From positions 1 through 16,410 of the forward strand of contig CAZYLK010000145.1 of NCBI GenBank assembly GCA_964648365.1: a stretch of 16,410 bases of DNA, read 5' to 3'. Position 1 is the stretch's first letter. The number at the start of each line of letters is the position of its first letter. Of this stretch, positions 14,182 to 16,410 are shown in pieces. Below the pieces are notes generated by a model. That model was not told the origin of the DNA and did not search any database. It worked only from the letters and a program-made list of their open reading frames with translations. Source of the stretch: SURF-32 sp964648365 (lineage in GTDB: Bacteria > Planctomycetota > Phycisphaerae > UBA1845). Made by a program: the position numbers and the translations under genes.

Positions 14182-15372
14182 TCAATCCAGCCTGAGTATC
14201 GCCTCCCCGTCATGCTCGCCCACGCGGACGGCCGATCGGCCTTGCAGCAGGGCCAGGAGCATCTCGCCGAACGCTTCGCCGCGCCAGCCTTCGAGCATCG
14301 CCAGGGAGCGGTTCGGTCGCGCGTCGCCGTTGGGGCAGGCGCGGACCAGTTCCTGGATGTTCTTCTTGGTGGCCGCCAGGCCGTAGGCGACGTTCAGGCG
14401 CCGGGTTTCGCTGCGCATTACGGCGGTGATAAGCGTGGTCAGGATGGTCTCGCGCGGCGTCTCAGGGCGGCCGCCCTTGGGTTCGGGCCAGCGCTCTGGT
14501 GGGATCTGGGCTGCCTGTTCCAGCACGGCGGACAGCTCGACCAGTTGGCGCTTGCTGAGGTTGATGCCGCGCAGGTTCGCGATGTGGTCCGGCTGGGAGA
14601 GGCCGGTGCGGGCGATCTCCGAGAGCAGGTGGTCCTTCAGGATGGTGCGGGCGGGGCGGTTCAGCTTGCGGGCCATCTCGTCGCGCCAGAGCACCAGTTC
14701 GGTCGCGACCGCCAGTTGCTTGCCGCCGAGCGACCCGACCCCCTTGACCCGTCCGAGCTTCTGAGAATCGGTCTGGCGATAGAGGCGGATGTCCTCGAAT
14801 CGGCTGTGCTCCTCGGTGGCCCATTCGACCCGGCCGTGCTTGTCCAGCCGCTTGCCCAGAAGCCGCCGGATGCGCGGCAGGTGCGAGACGTCCTCCTCGG
14901 CGTATCGCAGTTGCTCCGCGGACAGGGGCCGCCGGCGCCAGTCCGTCAGCGTCTGCGTCTTGTGCAGGCGGACGTGAATCAGGTTCTGCGCCAGCCGCGC
15001 GAGGCTGAGAGGATAATCCGTACCGACCAGCCCCGCGGCGATCTGGATGTCGAAGACGTTCCGCGGCGCCTTGCCGGCCGCGTGGAAGCAGATGGCCAGA
15101 TCCTCCTGCCCGGCGTGGACGATCGTCTCAATCGCCGGATCGACCACCAGTTCCCAGATCGGGGACACGTCGACCCCGGTGAGCGTGTCGACCAGAAAGA
15201 CGCGGTGCTCGGTCGCGATCTGTATGAGGCAGACCTCCGGCGCCGCCACGTCCTCCATGACGAACTCGGTGTCGAACGCGAACTGCCTCTCGGCGGCGAC
15301 ATGTTCACACAACTCGGCCACCTGCTCGGCGGCGGTGACCAGTACGGGCTGGGACGACTTCTTCCTGGACAC
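14182..15372 (-). CDS. rnd: Ribonuclease D
   Basis: RNase D is a 3'-5' exoribonuclease that trims tRNA and other stable RNA precursors. I start at GTG 15372, which has GGGGGAGG ending 4 bases upstream; a TTG at 15414 is in frame but unsupported. The 396-residue product has the DEDDy exonuclease: FDTEF (D34, E36), IVHAGQEDL (D91) and YAEEDVSHL (Y157, D161). An HRDC domain follows at about 215-290 (KQLAVATELVLWRDEMARKLNRP), then a second helical region (ETILTTLITAVMRSETRR...) as in bacterial Rnd. All catalytic residues are present. It is transcribed towards the R-M island, so the two end convergently with only 11 bases between stops. Confidence 0.94.
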   Translation of the reverse strand: MSRKKSSQPVLVTAAEQVAELCEHVAAERQFAFDTEFVMEDVAAPEVCLIQIATEHRVFLVDTLTGVDVSPIWELVVDPAIETIVHAGQEDLAICFHAAGKAPRNVFDIQIAAGLVGTDYPLSLARLAQNLIHVRLHKTQTLTDWRRRPLSAEQLRYAEEDVSHLPRIRRLLGKRLDKHGRVEWATEEHSRFEDIRLYRQTDSQKLGRVKGVGSLGGKQLAVATELVLWRDEMARKLNRPARTILKDHLLSEIARTGLSQPDHIANLRGINLSKRQLVELSAVLEQAAQIPPERWPEPKGGRPETPRETILTTLITAVMRSETRRLNVAYGLAATKKNIQELVRACPNGDARPNRSLAMLEGWRGEAFGEMLLALLQGRSAVRVGEHDGEAILRLD

Positions 15373-15589
15373 GAATCCTCCCCCGAGCGGACATCGGTGG
15401 CGGCCGCTCGGCAAAAACGAGGCATATCCTAGCGGGAAAGCAGGGCGGCGGAAGTGATCCGCCGGGCGCCCGGTCCGGCGCGATGCCGGGGGCGATGATC
15501 AGGTCGGTCGCGATCGGCGGGGAGCATCCAGAGCCGGGTGGCGCACGTGGCACGGGCATCCTGGCCGTGATGGGCCCTCGGAAGCCTTG

Positions 15590-15617
15590 CCCGCGGCCCG
15601 GAGGGCCGTGCCGCGGG
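15590..15617. repeat. GC-rich hairpin upstream of the lipoprotein gene
   Basis: cccgcggc (15590-15597) pairs perfectly with gccgcggg (15610-15617) around a 12-base loop that can itself pair partly. No T-tract follows on either strand. Function unknown. Confidence 0.45.
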
Positions 15618-15673
15618 AGTGTCGGCTCGCCGGCTACGCGTGGCAACCAGCTAGCCCGATGGCCCCCGCCCTC

Positions 15674-15702
15674 TTGACCGGCGTGTGGTGGTCGCGAATG
15701 AT
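15674..15702 (+). promoter_or_regulatory. Candidate promoter of the lipoprotein gene
   Basis: TTGACC (15674-15679) and AATGAT (15697-15702) are 17 bases apart, matching consensus at 5 of 6 and 4 of 6. The leader to the ATG at 15808 would be about 100 bases. The -10 resembles that proposed for efp (GATGAT). Confidence 0.4.
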
Positions 15703-15807
15703 GAGGTCAGCGGACAGCGCCGCGGCGGCCGTCCGCGCCTGCCGCCCTGCACCGTTGGGGCGCCGGGATCAGCACGCTGCCTTCACCTTGTCCTGCGGGA
15801 ATCATCC

Positions 15808-16410
15808 ATGTCCACCCTTCGCCTGCTGTACTGGAGCGTCGCGCTGCTGACGATCATCGCCCTGGCCTCGTGTACCGGCCCGGGCGGCCCGTCGGACAAT
15901 CAGCCCAACGCCAACGAGCCGGTCGGCAACGACAACCAGCCGTCTGACAACGGCAACGAGAACGAAAACGACAACGACGGCGGCGACAACACCAACGACA
16001 ACTCGGCCGAGCCGGCCTCGGTGCCCCCGATGATCGCGATCGTCGACGCCCGTCTCGAGGTTGATCCCGGCGGCGGCTACATCGTCTACGTCACCGTTCA
16101 GCCTACCGGTGAGCAGCCGGACGAAGGCACCCCGTACGACCCCGATTCCGACACGCGCGTGTACGTCCTGCTCGACGTCAACGACGACCCGGACGACGAC
16201 GACGTGAACAACATCGACTTCGTCCGCACCGCCCTGCTGGACCGGATCGACGTGGAGGAAGGGGTTTTCGCCGCAATGGAGATCTCGGCCGGCGCGGACC
16301 CGACGGTGCTGTTCGACAACCCGACCTATCCGCTCTACGTGCGCGTCTCGATCACCGACGGCGAGAATCTGCCGGTGCATGTGTACGCGGGGGTGCAGAT
16401 TGAGGAGTGA
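15808..16410 (+). CDS. Lipoprotein with Asn/Asp-rich linker, function unknown
   Basis: The 200-residue protein begins with a lipoprotein signal: MSTLRLLYWS, a hydrophobic stretch, and the lipobox LASC with the lipidated Cys22. The residue after Cys is Thr, so outer-membrane targeting by the +2 rule is possible. Residues about 30-66 form a linker made almost only of Asn, Asp, Gly, Glu and Pro (NDNQPSDNGNENENDNDGG). Residues about 72-200 look like a single beta-sandwich: IAIVDARLEV, YIVYVTVQPT, RVYVLLDVNDD, a run of acidic residues (DDPDDDDVNN) that might bind calcium, and PLYVRVSITDGENLPV. I chose the ATG at 15808 because the lipobox follows at the right distance; the ribosome site is weak. 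Such linkers recur in planctomycete lipoproteins. I recognise no named family. Confidence 0.82.
   Translation: MSTLRLLYWSVALLTIIALASCTGPGGPSDNQPNANEPVGNDNQPSDNGNENENDNDGGDNTNDNSAEPASVPPMIAIVDARLEVDPGGGYIVYVTVQPTGEQPDEGTPYDPDSDTRVYVLLDVNDDPDDDDVNNIDFVRTALLDRIDVEEGVFAAMEISAGADPTVLFDNPTYPLYVRVSITDGENLPVHVYAGVQIEE

Larger units (their letters stand above)
15373..15807. other. Divergent region between rnd and the lipoprotein gene
   Basis: This 435-base region has no convincing gene; its open frames are GC-driven. It holds a 12-base palindrome ccgggcgcccgg (15463-15474), a hairpin cccgcggc/gccgcggg with a 12-base loop (15590-15617), and a candidate plus-strand promoter near 15680. A possible -10 for rnd (TAGGAT on the minus strand near 15427-15432) has no acceptable -35. 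Confidence 0.5.

Noticed and set aside
15373..15414. TTG start of ribonuclease D at 15414
   Set aside because: GTG at 15372 has a strong GGGGGAGG site and the extra residues are not like the family.
14212..15432. Plus-strand frame of 406 residues opposite ribonuclease D
   Set aside because: All DEDDy and HRDC motifs lie on the minus strand; this is a GC shadow.
1..16410. CRISPR array, tRNA, rRNA, transposase or integrase
   Set aside because: I looked on both strands and saw no regularly spaced repeats, no tRNA-like cloverleaf and no transposase or integrase motifs.

Overview
This window comes from a GC-rich bacterium. I infer a planctomycete, probably near Phycisphaerae. The clues are a lipoprotein with an Asn/Asp-rich linker, a compact pseudopilin operon whose proteins carry large adhesin-like C-terminal domains, and an elongation factor P with an unusual tip loop. 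The taxonomic call is an inference from gene style; no rRNA or tRNA is present to test it.

Layout. (1) 1-261: non-coding, with a long purine/pyrimidine inverted repeat and a short sequence that recurs near 4.4 kb. (2) 262-4041, minus strand: four pseudopilin-like genes chained by three 4-base ATGA stop/start overlaps, in the order GspH-like, GspJ/PilW-like, GspI/PilV-like, GspK/PilX-like. The last gene in particular ends in an extracellular beta-rich domain. (3) 4349-9378, minus strand: a REC-HDOD response regulator followed by a very large hybrid histidine kinase (REC-PAS-GAF-HisKA-HATPase-REC-HPt), probably one signalling operon. (4) 9612-10172, minus strand: efp, with a candidate promoter and a GC-rich hairpin after its stop. 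(5) 10541-14170, plus strand: a restriction-modification island. (6) 14182-15372, minus strand: ribonuclease D. (7) 15808-16410, plus strand: a lipoprotein ending at the window edge.

The most interesting region is the island. The first ~132 codons of a type III-like adenine methyltransferase (Mod), with its own promoter and Shine-Dalgarno site, run into unrelated sequence. That sequence holds a complete C5-cytosine methyltransferase and a restriction endonuclease of a family I cannot assign firmly. After them comes a 3' remnant of a Mod-like gene with an in-frame stop, a small DpnD/PcfM-like ORF, and the nuclease end of a type III Res subunit without its helicase. The simplest reading is that a type II R-M cassette replaced the middle of a type III R-M locus and now uses the old mod promoter. 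The start codon of the new methyltransferase overlaps the stop of the mod fragment (ATGA), so translation may be coupled. The cassette is visibly less GC-rich than its flanks.

I found no CRISPR array, transposase, integrase, tRNA or rRNA.
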